A stretch of DNA of 64,000 nucleotides from an uncultured Endozoicomonas sp. (GTDB lineage: Bacteria; Pseudomonadota; Gammaproteobacteria; Pseudomonadales; Endozoicomonadaceae): contig OODV01000151.1 of the NCBI GenBank assembly GCA_900299555.1, positions 1 through 64,000 on the forward strand, written 5' to 3'. The notes beneath the pieces were generated by a model. The model searched no databases and had not been told where the DNA came from. It worked only from the letters and a program-made list of their open reading frames with translations. Of the stretch, positions 9,555 to 19,669 are shown piece after piece. The stretch's first letter is position 1. The number at the start of each line of letters is the position of its first letter. The translations under genes were made by a program, and so were the position numbers.

Positions 9555-12500
9555 ATGCTGATACTGCGTGGCGCCCCTGCACTTTCCCAGTTCCGCAGTC
9601 AAAAGCTGCTTGCTCAGTTGCAGAGCAGAGTGCCAGAGATCTCCTGTGTTGTTGCTGAATTCCAGCATTATGTCAAAATCCAGTCGCTGTGTGAGGAAGG
9701 GTTAAATGACAGACAGGCTGATATTCTGGCCAGGCTTCTTACATACGGCCCTAAGATTCCACAGACCGAACCCGAAGGTTTTGCCACGCAGGCGGAATTT
9801 CTGGTGGTTCCCCGTCCCGGAACAATTTCTCCCTGGTCCAGTAAGGCATCGGATATTGCCCATAACTGTGGCCTGACCATGATCCAGCGTATTGAGCGAG
9901 GAATTCGCTTCGTTATTTTTGCTGATACTCAGCTTACTGAAGACCAGGAAGGTCTGATTATTGAAGCACTGCATGACCGGATGACCCAGGCTGTACTCCG
10001 TGATGAGTGCGATATTTCCAAGCTGTTTGCGGAAGCAGAACCGGCTCCAATGACTACTGTCTCGGTACTGGAAGGTGGCAGAGATATGCTTGTTGCTGCC
10101 AACCAGTCCCTTGGTCTGGCACTGGCTGATGACGAAATTGATTACCTGGTGGACAGCTATCAGAAGTTGGAGAGAGATCCGACGGATGTTGAGCTGATGA
10201 TGTTTGCTCAGGCAAATTCCGAGCACTGCCGGCATAAAATTTTTAATGCTTCCTGGAGTATTGATGGAGAAGAACAGGACCTTTCCCTGTTCAAGATGAT
10301 CCGTAATACCCACGCCATGCACAGTGAAGGGGTTTTGTCAGCCTATAAAGATAATGCCTCGGTTATCGAAGGTTTTCATTCCAGACGTTTTTACCCCAAC
10401 AGTGATAGTCGTGAATATGGTTTCAATGAGGAAGACATTCATATCCTCATGAAGGTAGAAACCCATAATCACCCGACTGCGATCGCGCCATGGGCAGGCG
10501 CTGCTACCGGTTCTGGTGGTGAAATCCGTGATGAGGGTGCGACCGGTAAAGGTTCAAAGCCCAAGGCCGGCCTGACGGGATTTACTGTCTCTAACCTGAA
10601 CATTCCAGGTTACAGGCAGCCCTGGGAAAAGGATTACGGAAAACCGGAACGCATTGTTTCCCCTCTGGAGATTATGATTGATGGTCCGTTAGGTGGCGCT
10701 GGTTTTAATAACGAATTTGGTCGACCCAACCTTTGTGGTTACTTCCGTACTTTTGAAGCCAGCGTAAAAGGCGCTGCTGGATACGAGGTGCGTGGTTATC
10801 ACAAGCCCATCATGCTGGCGGGTGGTCTTGGCAATATAAAAGCGGAGCACGTTGAAAAAGGCGATATTCCGGTAGGTGCCAAACTGATTGTACTGGGTGG
10901 CCCTGCCATGCAGATTGGTCTGGGGGGGGGAGCTGCTTCCTCCATGACATCGGGTGAAGGACAGGAAGACCTGGACTTTGCCAGCGTACAGCGTGATAAC
11001 CCGGAAATGGAGCGTCGCTGTCAGGAGGTCATTGACCGGTGCTGGCAGCAGGGTGACAGGAACCCTATTGCGTTTATTCATGACGTGGGTGCCGGTGGTC
11101 TTTCCAATGCCCTCCCTGAGCTGGTGAGTGATGGTGGTCGTGGTGGTCGCTTCCAGCTGCGCGCCATTAATAATGATGAACCCGGAATGTCCCCTCTTGC
11201 GCTCTGGTGTAACGAGTCACAGGAGCGCTATGTGATGGCTGTGGCTGCCGAGGACCTTTCAAGGTTCGAAGCGATCTGTCAGCAGGAGCGTTGCCCTCAT
11301 GCGGTAGTCGGAGAAGCCACTGAAGAGCAGCGGGTGCTGTTGGAAGACAGCCATTTTGAAAACCGACCTGTTGATATTTCTCTGGATGTGCTTCTGGGTA
11401 AACCGCCCAAAATGCATCGGGAGATTCATCGACAGTCATTTGAGCGTGATGCGCTTGATCTCACTGATGTCAACCTTCGTGAAGCAATGGAGCGGGTCTT
11501 AAAGCTGCCATCGGTAGCCAGTAAAAACTTCCTGATCACCATTGGAGATCGAACCATTACCGGCCTCGTTAATCGTGATCAGATGGTAGGTCCATGGCAA
11601 GTGCCTGTTGCTGACTGTGCGGTCACTGCGACAGCTTTTGAAGGTTATACCGGTGAAGCCATGGCGATGGGAGAGCGGACTCCCGTTGCTTTGATTAATG
11701 CACCCGCCTCGGGTCGTATGGCGATTGGTGAAGCGATTACTAATATTGCCGCTGCCCGTATCGAGAAAATCGGCGATATTAAACTGTCAGCAAACTGGAT
11801 GGCTGCTGCGGGCCATCCGGGTGAAGATGAAAACCTGTTTGAAACAGTTAAAACCGTGGGTATGGAGCTATGCCCGGCACTGGGTATTGCGATTCCAGTG
11901 GGTAAAGACTCCATGTCCATGAGAACCCAGTGGCAGGAAAAGGGGGAAGATAAGAGTGTCACTTCACCACTGTCTCTGGTTATTTCCGCATTTGCTCCGG
12001 TTCAGGATGTTCGCAAGACACTGACCCCTCAACTGAGAACTGACCAGGGTGATACCGATCTGCTGCTGATTGACCTTGGTCGGGATCATAACCGGCTCGG
12101 TGGCTCAGCACTGGCCCAGGTGTATGGCCAGATGGGCGATACGGCACCGGATGTTAATTCGGCAGAAGACCTGAAAGGCTTCTTTAACGCGATTCAGGAG
12201 TTGATGGGTAAAGATCTGCTCCTGGCTTATCACGATCGTTCTGATGGTGGCCTGTTTACCTCCCTGATTGAGATGGCCTTTGCCGGACATACCGGTATTG
12301 CTATTGATCTGGACAAGCTGGCGGGTAATAAATCAATGTTGCTGCCAGCACTGTTTAATGAAGAGCTGGGTGCCGTTCTTCAGGTGCGTCATAAAGATAA
12401 AGGGGCTGTTAAAGATATTCTGGCCCAGCATGGGCTGGCTTCCTGTTCTCATACCATTGGTACATTGGCTTCAGGGCAAAGGGTATCGTTCCGGTTTAAT

Positions 12501-13481
12501 GGTGCCGAGCTGGTGAGTGAAAGCCGGGTGAAGTTCCAGCGCTGGTGGGCAGAAACCAGTTATCGGATTCAGGCTCTTCGTGATAATCCTGAATGTGCAC
12601 GACAAGAGTTCGATAACCTTCTGGATGACCGGGATGACGGCCTGCACGCTTCCCTGCCTTATGATATCTCCCTAGATGTGGCTGCTCCTTATATCAATAC
12701 CGGTGTCCGCCCGGCCATGGCCATTCTGCGCGAGCAGGGCGTTAATGGGCAGGTAGAAATGGCAGCGGCGTTTGACCGGGCTGGCTTCAAGACCGTTGAT
12801 GTTCACATGAGTGACATCCTGTCCGGACGTCGCACATTGGATGAGTTCAAGGGCCTGGCTGCCTGTGGTGGTTTCTCTTACGGCGATGTTCTGGGTGCTG
12901 GTGAAGGCTGGGCCAAGTCCATCCTCTTTAATGAACAGGCCCGTGATCAGTTTGCCCGTTTCTTTGATCGCAGGGACAGCTTTGCTTTAGGTGTATGTAA
13001 TGGTTGTCAGATGCTCTCCAACCTTCATGACCTGATTCCTGGTGCTGAATGCTGGCCACATTTTGTACGCAACCAGTCTGAGCAGTTTGAGGCTCGGGTG
13101 GCTATGGTTGAAGTGCAGAAGAGCCGTTCAATCTTCTTCCAGGGAATGGGTGGTGCCCGTATGCCGATTGCTGTTGCTCATGGTGAAGGACATGCAGAGT
13201 TTGCTGATCCGTCACACCTTGACCGGTTGGCTGCCAGTGGTCAGGTGTCATTGAAGTTTGTAGATAACCAGGGTAAACCAACCACCCGTTATCCATACAA
13301 CCCCAATGGCTCGGTTCAGGGGGTCACAGGCCTGACCTCTGCCGATGGCCGGGTAACCATTATGATGCCGCATCCTGAGCGGGTATTCCGTAGCGTTCAG
13401 AACAGCTGGCATCCTGATCACTGGGGTGAAGATGCTCCGTTGATGAGAATGTTCCGAAACGCCCGGGTCTGGGTGAGTTAA
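9555..13481 (+). CDS. purL: Phosphoribosylformylglycinamidine synthase (large single-chain PurL)
   Basis: A 1308-residue FGAM synthase catalysing the fourth step of de novo purine synthesis (FGAR + ATP + Gln to FGAM). The N-terminal region, the two AIR-synthase-like halves (for example [11 protein letters not shown] and [14 protein letters not shown]) and the C-terminal glutamine amidotransferase are all present; the latter has the catalytic Cys in GVCNGCQM and the His in PHPER. The single-chain form is typical of gammaproteobacteria. It is followed by a strong hairpin terminator. Confidence 0.97.
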   Translation: MLILRGAPALSQFRSQKLLAQLQSRVPEISCVVAEFQHYVKIQSLCEEGLNDRQADILARLLTYGPKIPQTEPEGFATQAEFLVVPRPGTISPWSSKASDIAHNCGLTMIQRIERGIRFVIFADTQLTEDQEGLIIEALHDRMTQAVLRDECDISKLFAEAEPAPMTTVSVLEGGRDMLVAANQSLGLALADDEIDYLVDSYQKLERDPTDVELMMFAQANSEHCRHKIFNASWSIDGEEQDLSLFKMIRNTHAMHSEGVLSAYKDNASVIEGFHSRRFYPNSDSREYGFNEEDIHILMKVETHNHPTAIAPWAGAATGSGGEIRDEGATGKGSKPKAGLTGFTVSNLNIPGYRQPWEKDYGKPERIVSPLEIMIDGPLGGAGFNNEFGRPNLCGYFRTFEASVKGAAGYEVRGYHKPIMLAGGLGNIKAEHVEKGDIPVGAKLIVLGGPAMQIGLGGGAASSMTSGEGQEDLDFASVQRDNPEMERRCQEVIDRCWQQGDRNPIAFIHDVGAGGLSNALPELVSDGGRGGRFQLRAINNDEPGMSPLALWCNESQERYVMAVAAEDLSRFEAICQQERCPHAVVGEATEEQRVLLEDSHFENRPVDISLDVLLGKPPKMHREIHRQSFERDALDLTDVNLREAMERVLKLPSVASKNFLITIGDRTITGLVNRDQMVGPWQVPVADCAVTATAFEGYTGEAMAMGERTPVALINAPASGRMAIGEAITNIAAARIEKIGDIKLSANWMAAAGHPGEDENLFETVKTVGMELCPALGIAIPVGKDSMSMRTQWQEKGEDKSVTSPLSLVISAFAPVQDVRKTLTPQLRTDQGDTDLLLIDLGRDHNRLGGSALAQVYGQMGDTAPDVNSAEDLKGFFNAIQELMGKDLLLAYHDRSDGGLFTSLIEMAFAGHTGIAIDLDKLAGNKSMLLPALFNEELGAVLQVRHKDKGAVKDILAQHGLASCSHTIGTLASGQRVSFRFNGAELVSESRVKFQRWWAETSYRIQALRDNPECARQEFDNLLDDRDDGLHASLPYDISLDVAAPYINTGVRPAMAILREQGVNGQVEMAAAFDRAGFKTVDVHMSDILSGRRTLDEFKGLAACGGFSYGDVLGAGEGWAKSILFNEQARDQFARFFDRRDSFALGVCNGCQMLSNLHDLIPGAECWPHFVRNQSEQFEARVAMVEVQKSRSIFFQGMGGARMPIAVAHGEGHAEFADPSHLDRLAASGQVSLKFVDNQGKPTTRYPYNPNGSVQGVTGLTSADGRVTIMMPHPERVFRSVQNSWHPDHWGEDAPLMRMFRNARVWVS

Positions 13482-13509
13482 AGGGAAAATGCTTTCCCTG
13501 TTTTAAATC

Positions 13510-13544
13510 AAGCTGGCTTTTCTTTTGAGAGGCCAGCTTTTTTT
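13510..13544 (+). terminator. Rho-independent terminator of purL
   Basis: AAGCTGGC (13510-13517) pairs perfectly with GCCAGCTT (13532-13539) and is followed by a run of seven T. It starts 29 bases after the purL stop. Confidence 0.9.
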
Positions 13545-14005
13545 GTTTCTCCGTCAAGGTGGGAAAAGTATCATCGAATGACAATAAGGCTTTGACGCTG
13601 AAGGGTGAGGAGTTGCCTGATATTCAGGAAGAGAATGTTGTTAGTGCAGACCATCAGGATAGAAGCAATCCAGTTCATTTGACAGATATCATATTTCATC
13701 GTGAGAAGCTGCCTACCCCTGCTTATTCTTCATCCCCAAAAAGTCAGTATGCGAGTGCCGTGGATCTTCTGTAGTTTAAGTAAGCAGATTAGTGTGCAAT
13801 GTCTGGGAGTCGTTTTGCTCCTGAAACAGGTGAGTCCATTGAGCTTCAGGAAAAGGCTCGCTAACGTTTAACAAGAACAGTTCAGCGCATTTTACGCTTG
13901 CTCTGATAAAACCTTTACCCGACTTTACTTTCCATAAATATGGCTTCAGTCACAAACATCTCGCTATCAGGTACTATAGTTACTCAGATTTAAGGAGTTG
14001 AAGTC
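13545..14005. other. Intergenic region with one weak small ORF
   Basis: A 71-codon open frame with a GTG start (13559-13774) is present but has no good ribosome binding site and no recognisable motif; it may be a small hypothetical gene or chance. The remainder should include the promoter of the lipoprotein gene; AAGGAG at about 13991 is its ribosome binding site. Confidence 0.4.
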
Positions 14006-14476
14006 ATGAGTGTGAGACGCTTTTGGGTCATATTACCCATCACGTTTGTGGTCTTGTTGTCAGGTTGTATGACTGACAGTACGGGGACAACGTATTTAAG
14101 TCGTGAAGCCCGCCGCATTCAGCAGGTCAGTTTTGGCACTATTTCCGAGCTGCAGCATGTAAAGCTGGAAGGCACAGAAGGGGCGGTTGGCACAGTGGCG
14201 GGTGCGGCCATTGGTGGTATTGCCGGTTCCAGTGTGGGTGGTGGTAAAGGCAGTGATATTGCTGCGATTCTTGGTGGTGTTGCCGGTGGTGTGCTGGGTA
14301 ATATGGCGGAGAAAGAGCTGACCACTCAACATGGCATTGAAATGACCATCCGGCTTGACAGTGGCAAATACATCTCAGTGGTTCAGCAAGCCGATCCAAA
14401 AGCCCCTTTACAGGTCGGTGATACGGTTAAGATTCTGACTCAGGGTGGCACGACTCGTGTTGTAAGAATGCCATAA
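14006..14476 (+). CDS. Glycine-zipper outer-membrane lipoprotein, SlyB/Pcp-like
   Basis: A 156-residue lipoprotein. Residues 1-21 form a signal peptide ending in the lipobox LLSGC. The central part (about residues 60-100) is a double glycine zipper (VGTVAGAAIGGIAGSSVGGG and LGGVAGGVLGNMAE) that can insert in or associate with membranes. The C-terminal part is a small beta-rich domain (VGDTVKIL). This matches the 17-kDa surface antigen/SlyB family, which helps outer-membrane integrity. AAGGAG lies 9 bases before the ATG. Confidence 0.85.
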   Translation: MSVRRFWVILPITFVVLLSGCMTDSTGTTYLSREARRIQQVSFGTISELQHVKLEGTEGAVGTVAGAAIGGIAGSSVGGGKGSDIAAILGGVAGGVLGNMAEKELTTQHGIEMTIRLDSGKYISVVQQADPKAPLQVGDTVKILTQGGTTRVVRMP

Positions 14477-14595
14477 TCCACTTGGGCGGGGCTTTGGCCC
14501 CATCCTGATATCGTGTCGATTGGTTGAAATTGCGTCTGGCTAAGCGATTCCTCCTACAATTATTAAACAATCACAAAAAACAGGAATCGAACCCT

Positions 14596-15006
14596 GTGAA
14601 CATTGAGTGTTTAGCTCCCACCTCGAAAGAACTGGCAGAATTATACCAGCAGGCAGGGTGGACGAATTTCGCCAGTTTAGAAGCTTTGCAGCATTCTATT
14701 TATGCCAGCAGTTGCTGGTTTCAGGTAAGCATTGAAGAAAAGCTGGCAGGCGTTGTCAGGCTGCAGAGTGATTATGTCCGTTACTGCTGCATCTATGACC
14801 TGCTGGTGGATAAAGATCACCGCCGTCAAGGAGTAGGTTCAGCTTTAATGGAAGCTGCCGTCCAGTGGTGTGATCAGCGGCATATCCAGATTGTCCATCT
14901 GTGGCCAGCAACGGGGCGGATCCCTTTCTTTGAGCGTTTTGGCTTTCAGTCTCTCAGTGATAAGCACCCGATGATGGTCCGCAGTGACAGCTATCCGATC
15001 AATTAG
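14596..15006 (+). CDS. GNAT-family N-acetyltransferase
   Basis: Acetyl-CoA-dependent N-acetyltransferase with the pyrophosphate-binding motif DHRRQGVGSALM (R/Q-x-x-G-x-G/A) and a typical C-terminal PFFERFGFQS segment. The acceptor substrate is unknown. An open frame continues upstream to a TTG at 14524, but a GTG at 14596 preceded by AGGAA fits the family N-terminus better; both starts are possible. Confidence 0.8.
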   Translation: MNIECLAPTSKELAELYQQAGWTNFASLEALQHSIYASSCWFQVSIEEKLAGVVRLQSDYVRYCCIYDLLVDKDHRRQGVGSALMEAAVQWCDQRHIQIVHLWPATGRIPFFERFGFQSLSDKHPMMVRSDSYPIN

Positions 15007-15035
15007 GGGGAAGTCAGACCCTTCAGGATAGTGCC

Positions 15036-15403
15036 TTAGCGAAACACCCAATACTTGCTCAGAATAAACATCACCAGCGATACAATGACCAGCACAGCAC
15101 CACAGGCCCATAAATAGTTCAGATCGGTTCGGGTCAAAGCCATATAAAACAACCATTGATTAAGCATGCCCCCAGTAATTTGAACGGCCACGAACCGGGT
15201 GAGGTTACGCTGAAAACCGTACTTTTTGTGATTAAACGTCCAGAAGGTGTGGCTGTAGTAGTTGACGATCCTGGCCAGCAGGAAGGCTGCAACATTGGCT
15301 CTGAGTGGTAAAAAAACATCATTCGTGACCAGAAGATGTAGAATGTCCAGATGTATGGCACTTGCCAGAATACTGACAAAATAAACTTAATAAGCTGTCC
15401 CAA
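15036..15403 (-). pseudogene. GtrA-like membrane protein, frameshifted
   Basis: Read in two frames, this minus-strand region encodes a four-helix GtrA/DPMS-type membrane protein. MGQLIKFILSV comes from the first frame; then ILASAIHLDILHLLV, ANVAAFLLARIVNYYSHTFW and the terminal SKYWVF come from a second. One missing base near 15370 would join them into about 122 residues. The family moves lipid-linked sugars or supports polysaccharide glycosylation. No start codon serves the second frame alone, so the gene is either broken or carries a sequencing error. Confidence 0.7.
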
Positions 15404-15546
15404 GGCCTATTTCTTCTTTTCGATCCTTTTATTCCTATTGGTCGAGGAGGGCTTGGAATGAAGGCTTGAGTGATGGGTTGCAACTTTGTACATTGGCGCT
15501 CTAATCAGGTATTGGTAACTTCCGGTGGGTGCTGGAGAGGGCAGGT

Positions 15547-15855
15547 ATGAGTAAAAAGGTGGTTGTATTAGTGGGGGGGATTCTTCTAGTCGTCTGTGCG
15601 GCAGTTTGGTTGTTCTTTGCCGAAAATGATGAGCCAAAAGTATTGCCAGTGTCGGATGTAATTTCGATTCAAGAGGAAATTGTAGAAACTCCGGTTGAAG
15701 AGAGTTCCTTCGTTCCAGATATGGAGTTTGATGAGTCATCAGAAGAAACAAGAATTATCCTGATTGAGCCCGATAACGGGAAGTTGAGTGACTTGCTTTC
15801 AGAAAAAGTGATACGTGATGGCAAAATTGTCGATAAGTCTCAGGCTGCTCAATGA
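15547..15855 (+). CDS. Small membrane-anchored acidic protein of unknown function
   Basis: About 102 residues from the ATG at 15547 (an upstream in-frame start at 15529 is possible). A single N-terminal transmembrane helix (VVVLVGGILLVVCAAVWLFF) is followed by an acidic, probably disordered periplasmic tail. No family recognised. Confidence 0.55.
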   Translation: MSKKVVVLVGGILLVVCAAVWLFFAENDEPKVLPVSDVISIQEEIVETPVEESSFVPDMEFDESSEETRIILIEPDNGKLSDLLSEKVIRDGKIVDKSQAAQ

Positions 15856-15964
15856 TCAAAGTGAGATATATCTCACACTTTTCAGCGTGATCACTGCTAT
15901 TGCCATGGAAAGTGTGCTGATAACGTAAATCGTGCATGGATTGCACTTATCACATGGATGTGAG

Positions 15965-15993
15965 CCCACCAGCTTTGCTGGTGGGTTTTTTTT
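15965..15993 (+). terminator. Strong rho-independent terminator
   Basis: A perfect 9-bp stem (CCCACCAGC / GCTGGTGGG) with a 3-base loop is followed by eight T. It lies about 110 bases after the preceding plus-strand gene. Confidence 0.9.
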
Positions 15994-16235
15994 ATGTACA
16001 TGGATGTACAGTATGCTGGTAATGCAGGAGCAATTGCCGGTAAATGAAGGGATGTACTGTATGTTGGCAATGCACGACTGCATGGATGCAGCAGCTTTCA
16101 TTTTCCTCTCTCCAGCCCTATCAAGACTTCTTGCAAAGGATTCAGCATTTTCTTACTGTATTTAAACAAATTTAAGCAGTCATAAATTTTTCATTATGAT
16201 GTGTTAATGGCCGTCTGCCTGACAGAGGTAAACAG
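15994..16235. other. Intergenic region with a 25-bp direct repeat
   Basis: No gene is supported. Two copies of a 25-base sequence beginning GGATGTAC (16002-16026 and 16050-16074) differ at three positions and are spaced 48 bases apart. The promoter of the sulfurtransferase gene should lie at the right end; the A/T-rich stretch 16160-16205 is a candidate. Confidence 0.5.
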
Positions 16236-17087
16236 ATGCCCTTGTTGATTGAGCCGGAAATGCTGGCAACCCTGTTAAAGGATAAGAGTCTGGTTTTGCT
16301 GGATGCAAGGTTCAGTCTTGCCGATTCGAATATGGGGCGGGTGATGTATGATCAGGGGCATATTCCTGGAGCCCTTTATGCCGACCTTGAAGCCGATCTC
16401 TCTGGCTTGATTGAACCGGGCACAACCGGCAGGCATCCGCTACCAGAGCAGGAAGACTGGCAGGCAACCCTCCGACGCTGGGGGGTGGATCAACAGACTC
16501 AGGTTGTTGTGTATGACGATGGTGGGCATGCAATGGCGGCAAGAACCTGGTGGCTGTTGCGCTGGGCAGGGATCTCTCAGGTTATGATTCTGCATGGCGG
16601 TATGAAGGCCTGGCAGGCAGGCCGCTACCCTGTGACGACTGATGTGTGTGAGGTGGTAGAAAGCCAGAGTACGTTCTCAATGGGGCATATGCCAACAATC
16701 TCAGCAACAGATTTGCTGATTGAAATGGATGCAAAAGGAAATGGTCAGGCACACAAATTGATTGATGCCAGAGCCTATGAGCGGTTCCGTGGGGAAGAAG
16801 AAACCATGGACTCGGTTGCTGGCCACATTCCTGGCGCTGTATGTCATCCATTCACGGAAAATCTGGGTGAAGATGGCCGCTTTCTGTCTGCGGGGCACTT
16901 GCGAGAAATATTTACGTCGCTGGTTGGCGAAGATTCCCGGCCGGTCTTCTACTGTGGTTCCGGAGTAACCGCCTGCCACAATATTTTTGCTATGGAGTAT
17001 GCTGGCCTGTCAGGCGCAACGCTTTATCCCGGTTCCTGGAGTGAGTGGATAACAGACCCTCAGCATCCTGTCGCCAAAGGTCAATAG
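16236..17087 (+). CDS. sseA: 3-mercaptopyruvate sulfurtransferase (double rhodanese)
   Basis: A 283-residue two-domain rhodanese. The C-terminal active-site loop reads CGSGVTAC, the CG(S/T)GVT signature typical of 3-mercaptopyruvate sulfurtransferases, with the catalytic cysteine first. The N-terminal domain has the GHIPGALYADLE and YDDGGHAMAAR segments in place of an active loop. The enzyme transfers sulfur from mercaptopyruvate or thiosulfate to thiol or cyanide acceptors in the cytoplasm. Confidence 0.88.
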   Translation: MPLLIEPEMLATLLKDKSLVLLDARFSLADSNMGRVMYDQGHIPGALYADLEADLSGLIEPGTTGRHPLPEQEDWQATLRRWGVDQQTQVVVYDDGGHAMAARTWWLLRWAGISQVMILHGGMKAWQAGRYPVTTDVCEVVESQSTFSMGHMPTISATDLLIEMDAKGNGQAHKLIDARAYERFRGEEETMDSVAGHIPGAVCHPFTENLGEDGRFLSAGHLREIFTSLVGEDSRPVFYCGSGVTACHNIFAMEYAGLSGATLYPGSWSEWITDPQHPVAKGQ

Positions 17088-17098
17088 ATACTTATCAT

Positions 17099-17347
17099 TC
17101 AGAGTAATCCATGGGGTTTGACCGGGCTCAGTTCGCGGATGTATTCCTGCTGAGCCAGTCTGCCAACAATCTGGTGCTGGCTGGAAAAACCAGAAACGCA
17201 CATTTTGATTTCGTACTGATTTTTTTGTGTATTCAACTTGGCAGCAAAACTTTTAAGGTGCAGTCCATTCTCGTTGCTGCACTGTAGAATTTGTTCCAGA
17301 CTGCTTGGGTCACCGGTGGCGATCAGTCGAAGATTCAGCTCACTCAT
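17099..17347 (-). CDS. ACT-domain protein, IlvM-like acetolactate synthase small subunit
   Basis: An 82-residue protein made of one ACT domain with the length and layout of IlvM, the regulatory subunit of acetolactate synthase II in branched-chain amino acid synthesis. Visible features are LRLIATGDPSSLEQILQ at the first strand-helix and YEIKMCVSG at a later strand. The usual catalytic partner IlvG is not adjacent; the gene stands alone. It lies behind a short leader ORF and a terminator hairpin, so it appears controlled by attenuation. It could be another stand-alone ACT regulator. Confidence 0.6.
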   Translation of the reverse strand: MSELNLRLIATGDPSSLEQILQCSNENGLHLKSFAAKLNTQKNQYEIKMCVSGFSSQHQIVGRLAQQEYIRELSPVKPHGLL

Positions 17348-17377
17348 ACTCTCATTTCCTTTCAGCTTGAATGCTCA

Positions 17378-17413
17378 TAAAAAAGCCCCCGGACCGGTTA
17401 GGGTGCGGGGGCT
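17378..17413 (-). terminator. Attenuator-type terminator before the IlvM-like gene
   Basis: On the minus strand AGCCCCC (17413-17407) pairs with GGGGGCT (17390-17384), with an inner CCGGTCCGG-like extension, followed by six T. It sits between the leader ORF stop (17430) and the IlvM-like start (17347), the arrangement of a transcription attenuator. Confidence 0.75.
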
Positions 17414-17429
17414 CGTTTCTGCTTTTCAG

Positions 17430-17507
17430 CTATCCACGATAACCCCCTCGGCGCATCATAATTTTGCCGAGTTTCATGGTAATCATGGAGAGCAGTAAGA
17501 AATTCAT
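17430..17507 (-). CDS. Putative leader peptide (attenuation)
   Basis: A 25-codon minus-strand ORF beginning MNFLLLSMITMKLGKIMMRR (three consecutive Leu codons, then Ile, Met, Leu, Ile). It ends 17 bases before the terminator stem. Rich Leu/Ile content just ahead of a terminator and an IlvM-like gene fits branched-chain amino acid attenuation. It is too short for the family to be recognised by similarity, so this is inferred from position and codons. Confidence 0.55.
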   Translation of the reverse strand: MNFLLLSMITMKLGKIMMRRGGYRG

Positions 17508-17628
17508 GGTTGTTAGTATAGTTACGTATTTCGATTGGGTTGAAACTTATAACAAACCCAGGGTGAGTTGTAAAGTTTCATGTTCAGTTAATAACCGATA
17601 TTTCTGCATGTATCTTCCATAATTACTC

Positions 17629-17709
17629 ATGGGAAAACGTCAGAGCCTTGATGATTTTATTCAGGTAGAATGGCCATTTTCAAAGAGCGTAAAAGAGCTG
17701 GTGACTTAA
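17629..17709 (+). CDS. Short upstream ORF coupled to the DAHP synthase gene
   Basis: A 26-codon ORF ([20 protein letters not shown] at the start) ends with TAA overlapping the ATG of the DAHP synthase gene in TAATG. This fits translational coupling. It includes one Trp and two Phe codons, but not a run of them. It may be a regulatory upstream ORF or incidental. Confidence 0.4.
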   Translation: MGKRQSLDDFIQVEWPFSKSVKELVT

Positions 17710-19073
17710 TGAATTCATGGAATGTTGATAGCTGGAGGCATATGTCCTTACTCCAGCTGCCAGAATATCCCGACCAGGAAAAATTGATCCGGGTTGAGCA
17801 GGAACTTGCTGCAATGCCACCCTTGGTTTTTGCGGGTGAAGTGAATGAATTGAGAAACCGTCTGGCCGAGGCTACTGCGGGTAAGGCTTTCCTGCTGCAG
17901 GGCGGCGACTGTGCCGAGAGCTTTCTGGAGTTCTCTGCCAACAATATTCGGGACACCTTTAAAGTACTGATGCAGATGGCGGTGGTACTCACCTTTGGAG
18001 CGGCTTGCCCGGTGATCAAGGTAGGGCGTCTGGCTGGTCAGTTTGCCAAGCCAAGAACCTCTGGTACAGAAACCATCAATGGTGTTGAGCTGCCTATCTA
18101 TCGTGGCGATATCATTAATGGCACTGAGTTTACCAAAGCTTCCAGAGATCCTGACCCGCAGAGAATGCTGCAGGCCTACCATCAAGCGGCATCAACGTTA
18201 AATCTGCTGCGTGCTTTTGCCCAGGGTGGATTAGCTTCCCTTGAGCAGGCCCATGCCTGGAATCTCGACTTTGTCTCCAACAGCCCTCAATCGGATCAGT
18301 ACAGCAATATGGCTGACCGGATTGATGAGACGCTGGGCTTTATGAAGGCCTGTGGCATTTCTGCAGAGCATTCATCCACTATTCGTGAGACGGCGTTTTA
18401 TACTTCCCATGAAGCATTGCTGCTGCCTTATGAGCAGGCGTTAACCCGCCGTGATAGCCTTTCTGGTGATTGGTATGACTGCTCCGCCCACATGCTCTGG
18501 GTGGGTGATCGAACCCGCCAGGTGGATGGTGGTCATGTTGAGTTTGTTCGCGGTATTCAAAACCCTATTGGCCTGAAGGCTGGCCCGACGCTTCCACCGG
18601 ATGATCTGATTCGGCTGATTGACTTGATCAACCCGGACAACATTCCTGGCAAATTGAACGTCATTGTTCGCATGGGGGCTGATAATGTGGAGAAAGGCCT
18701 GCCGCCACTGCTGAAAGCCGTTCAGCGTGAAGGACGCAATGTGCTCTGGAGTTGTGACCCGATGCATGGGAACACCTACAAGGCTGGTAATGGTTTTAAA
18801 ACCCGGGAAGTATCAAAAATTCTTTCGGAAGTTGAGCAGTTCTTTGCTGTGCATCGTGCTGAGGGGACCTATGCCGGTGGTGTTCACTTTGAAATGACCG
18901 GGCAGAATGTGACCGAGTGTGTTGGTGGTGCCCATGCCGTGACTGAAGATCACCTGGGCAATCGTTATCATACCCACTGTGATCCACGCCTGAACGCTGA
19001 TCAGGCACTGGAACTGGCATTCCTGATTGCTGAAACACTGAAAAAGTGTCGCAAGCTGAGGAATGTAAGGTAA
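17709..19073 (+). CDS. 3-deoxy-7-phosphoheptulonate synthase, class II
   Basis: Class II (plant/AroF-II type) DAHP synthase of 454 residues that condenses phosphoenolpyruvate and erythrose 4-phosphate, the entry to the shikimate pathway. Visible conserved segments are [32 protein letters not shown] metal/substrate site ([10 protein letters not shown]) and [15 protein letters not shown]. The start at 17709 gives [10 protein letters not shown], the usual N-terminus. Class II enzymes in gammaproteobacteria are often tied to secondary metabolism or act beside class I isozymes. Confidence 0.93.
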   Translation: MNSWNVDSWRHMSLLQLPEYPDQEKLIRVEQELAAMPPLVFAGEVNELRNRLAEATAGKAFLLQGGDCAESFLEFSANNIRDTFKVLMQMAVVLTFGAACPVIKVGRLAGQFAKPRTSGTETINGVELPIYRGDIINGTEFTKASRDPDPQRMLQAYHQAASTLNLLRAFAQGGLASLEQAHAWNLDFVSNSPQSDQYSNMADRIDETLGFMKACGISAEHSSTIRETAFYTSHEALLLPYEQALTRRDSLSGDWYDCSAHMLWVGDRTRQVDGGHVEFVRGIQNPIGLKAGPTLPPDDLIRLIDLINPDNIPGKLNVIVRMGADNVEKGLPPLLKAVQREGRNVLWSCDPMHGNTYKAGNGFKTREVSKILSEVEQFFAVHRAEGTYAGGVHFEMTGQNVTECVGGAHAVTEDHLGNRYHTHCDPRLNADQALELAFLIAETLKKCRKLRNVR

Positions 19074-19086
19074 AGGAGAGGTGACC

Positions 19087-19608
19087 ATGAAAGACCGCAT
19101 TGACATTATTCAGGGGGACATAACCGAATTAGCAGTGGATGCTATTGTCAATGCGGCTAACAGAGGTCTACTTGGGGGTGGTGGCGTTGATGGTGCTATT
19201 CATCGGGCTGCCGGCCCCGAACTTCTGGCTGTCTGTCGTGAGATTGGTGGCTGTCCAACCGGTGAAGTACGGGTAACGAAGGCATTTCATCTTCCTTCAA
19301 CGTATGTTTTTCATGCGGTTGGTCCAATCTGGCAGGGTGGCAATGCCGGTGAGCCTGACTTACTACGCGCCTGTTATCGGAATGCTCTCGATGAAGCTTC
19401 GAACCGACAGCTAGGGGCGCTGGCACTTCCAGCCATCAGTTGTGGAGTCTATGGATACCCTCATCAGGAGGCGGCTACTATTGCACTGAATGAGGTGTGG
19501 CAGTGGTTGGTTGGGCATGAGTTTCCTCAAAAGGTGGTGTTTGTTTTGTTTGATCAACCCATGTATGAACTCTATCAGCGTCTATTGGTTGAAAAGGCTA
19601 AAAGTTAA
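19087..19608 (+). CDS. Macrodomain protein, O-acetyl-ADP-ribose deacetylase-like (YmdB-type)
   Basis: A 173-residue macrodomain. The ADP-ribose-binding signatures are complete: IIQGDITELAVDAIVNAANR near the N-terminus, GGGGVDGAIHRAAGP, and the second loop LPAISCGVYGYPHQEA. The family hydrolyses O-acetyl-ADP-ribose and can remove ADP-ribose from acidic residues. The ATG at 19087 has AAAGGAGAGG just upstream. Confidence 0.92.
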   Translation: MKDRIDIIQGDITELAVDAIVNAANRGLLGGGGVDGAIHRAAGPELLAVCREIGGCPTGEVRVTKAFHLPSTYVFHAVGPIWQGGNAGEPDLLRACYRNALDEASNRQLGALALPAISCGVYGYPHQEAATIALNEVWQWLVGHEFPQKVVFVLFDQPMYELYQRLLVEKAKS

Positions 19609-19628
19609 ACATTTTGTATATCTGGCTG

Positions 19629-19656
19629 TTGACTTGTCAGTCAAAAACCATATGAT
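19629..19656 (+). promoter_or_regulatory. Sigma-70 promoter of tRNA-Pro(TGG)
   Basis: TTGACT (19629-19634) and TATGAT (19651-19656) with a 16-base spacer, 13 bases before the tRNA start. Confidence 0.75.
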
Positions 19657-19669
19657 AGGCGTCGTCTTA

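Noticed and set aside
13559..13774. 71-codon ORF after purL
   Set aside because: It has a GTG start without a ribosome binding site and no recognisable feature, so it is kept only as a note in the intergenic entry.
15134..15403. Minus-strand ORF of 89 codons
   Set aside because: After its first 11 residues it has no family-like content; the real coding signal continues in another frame as the GtrA-like gene.
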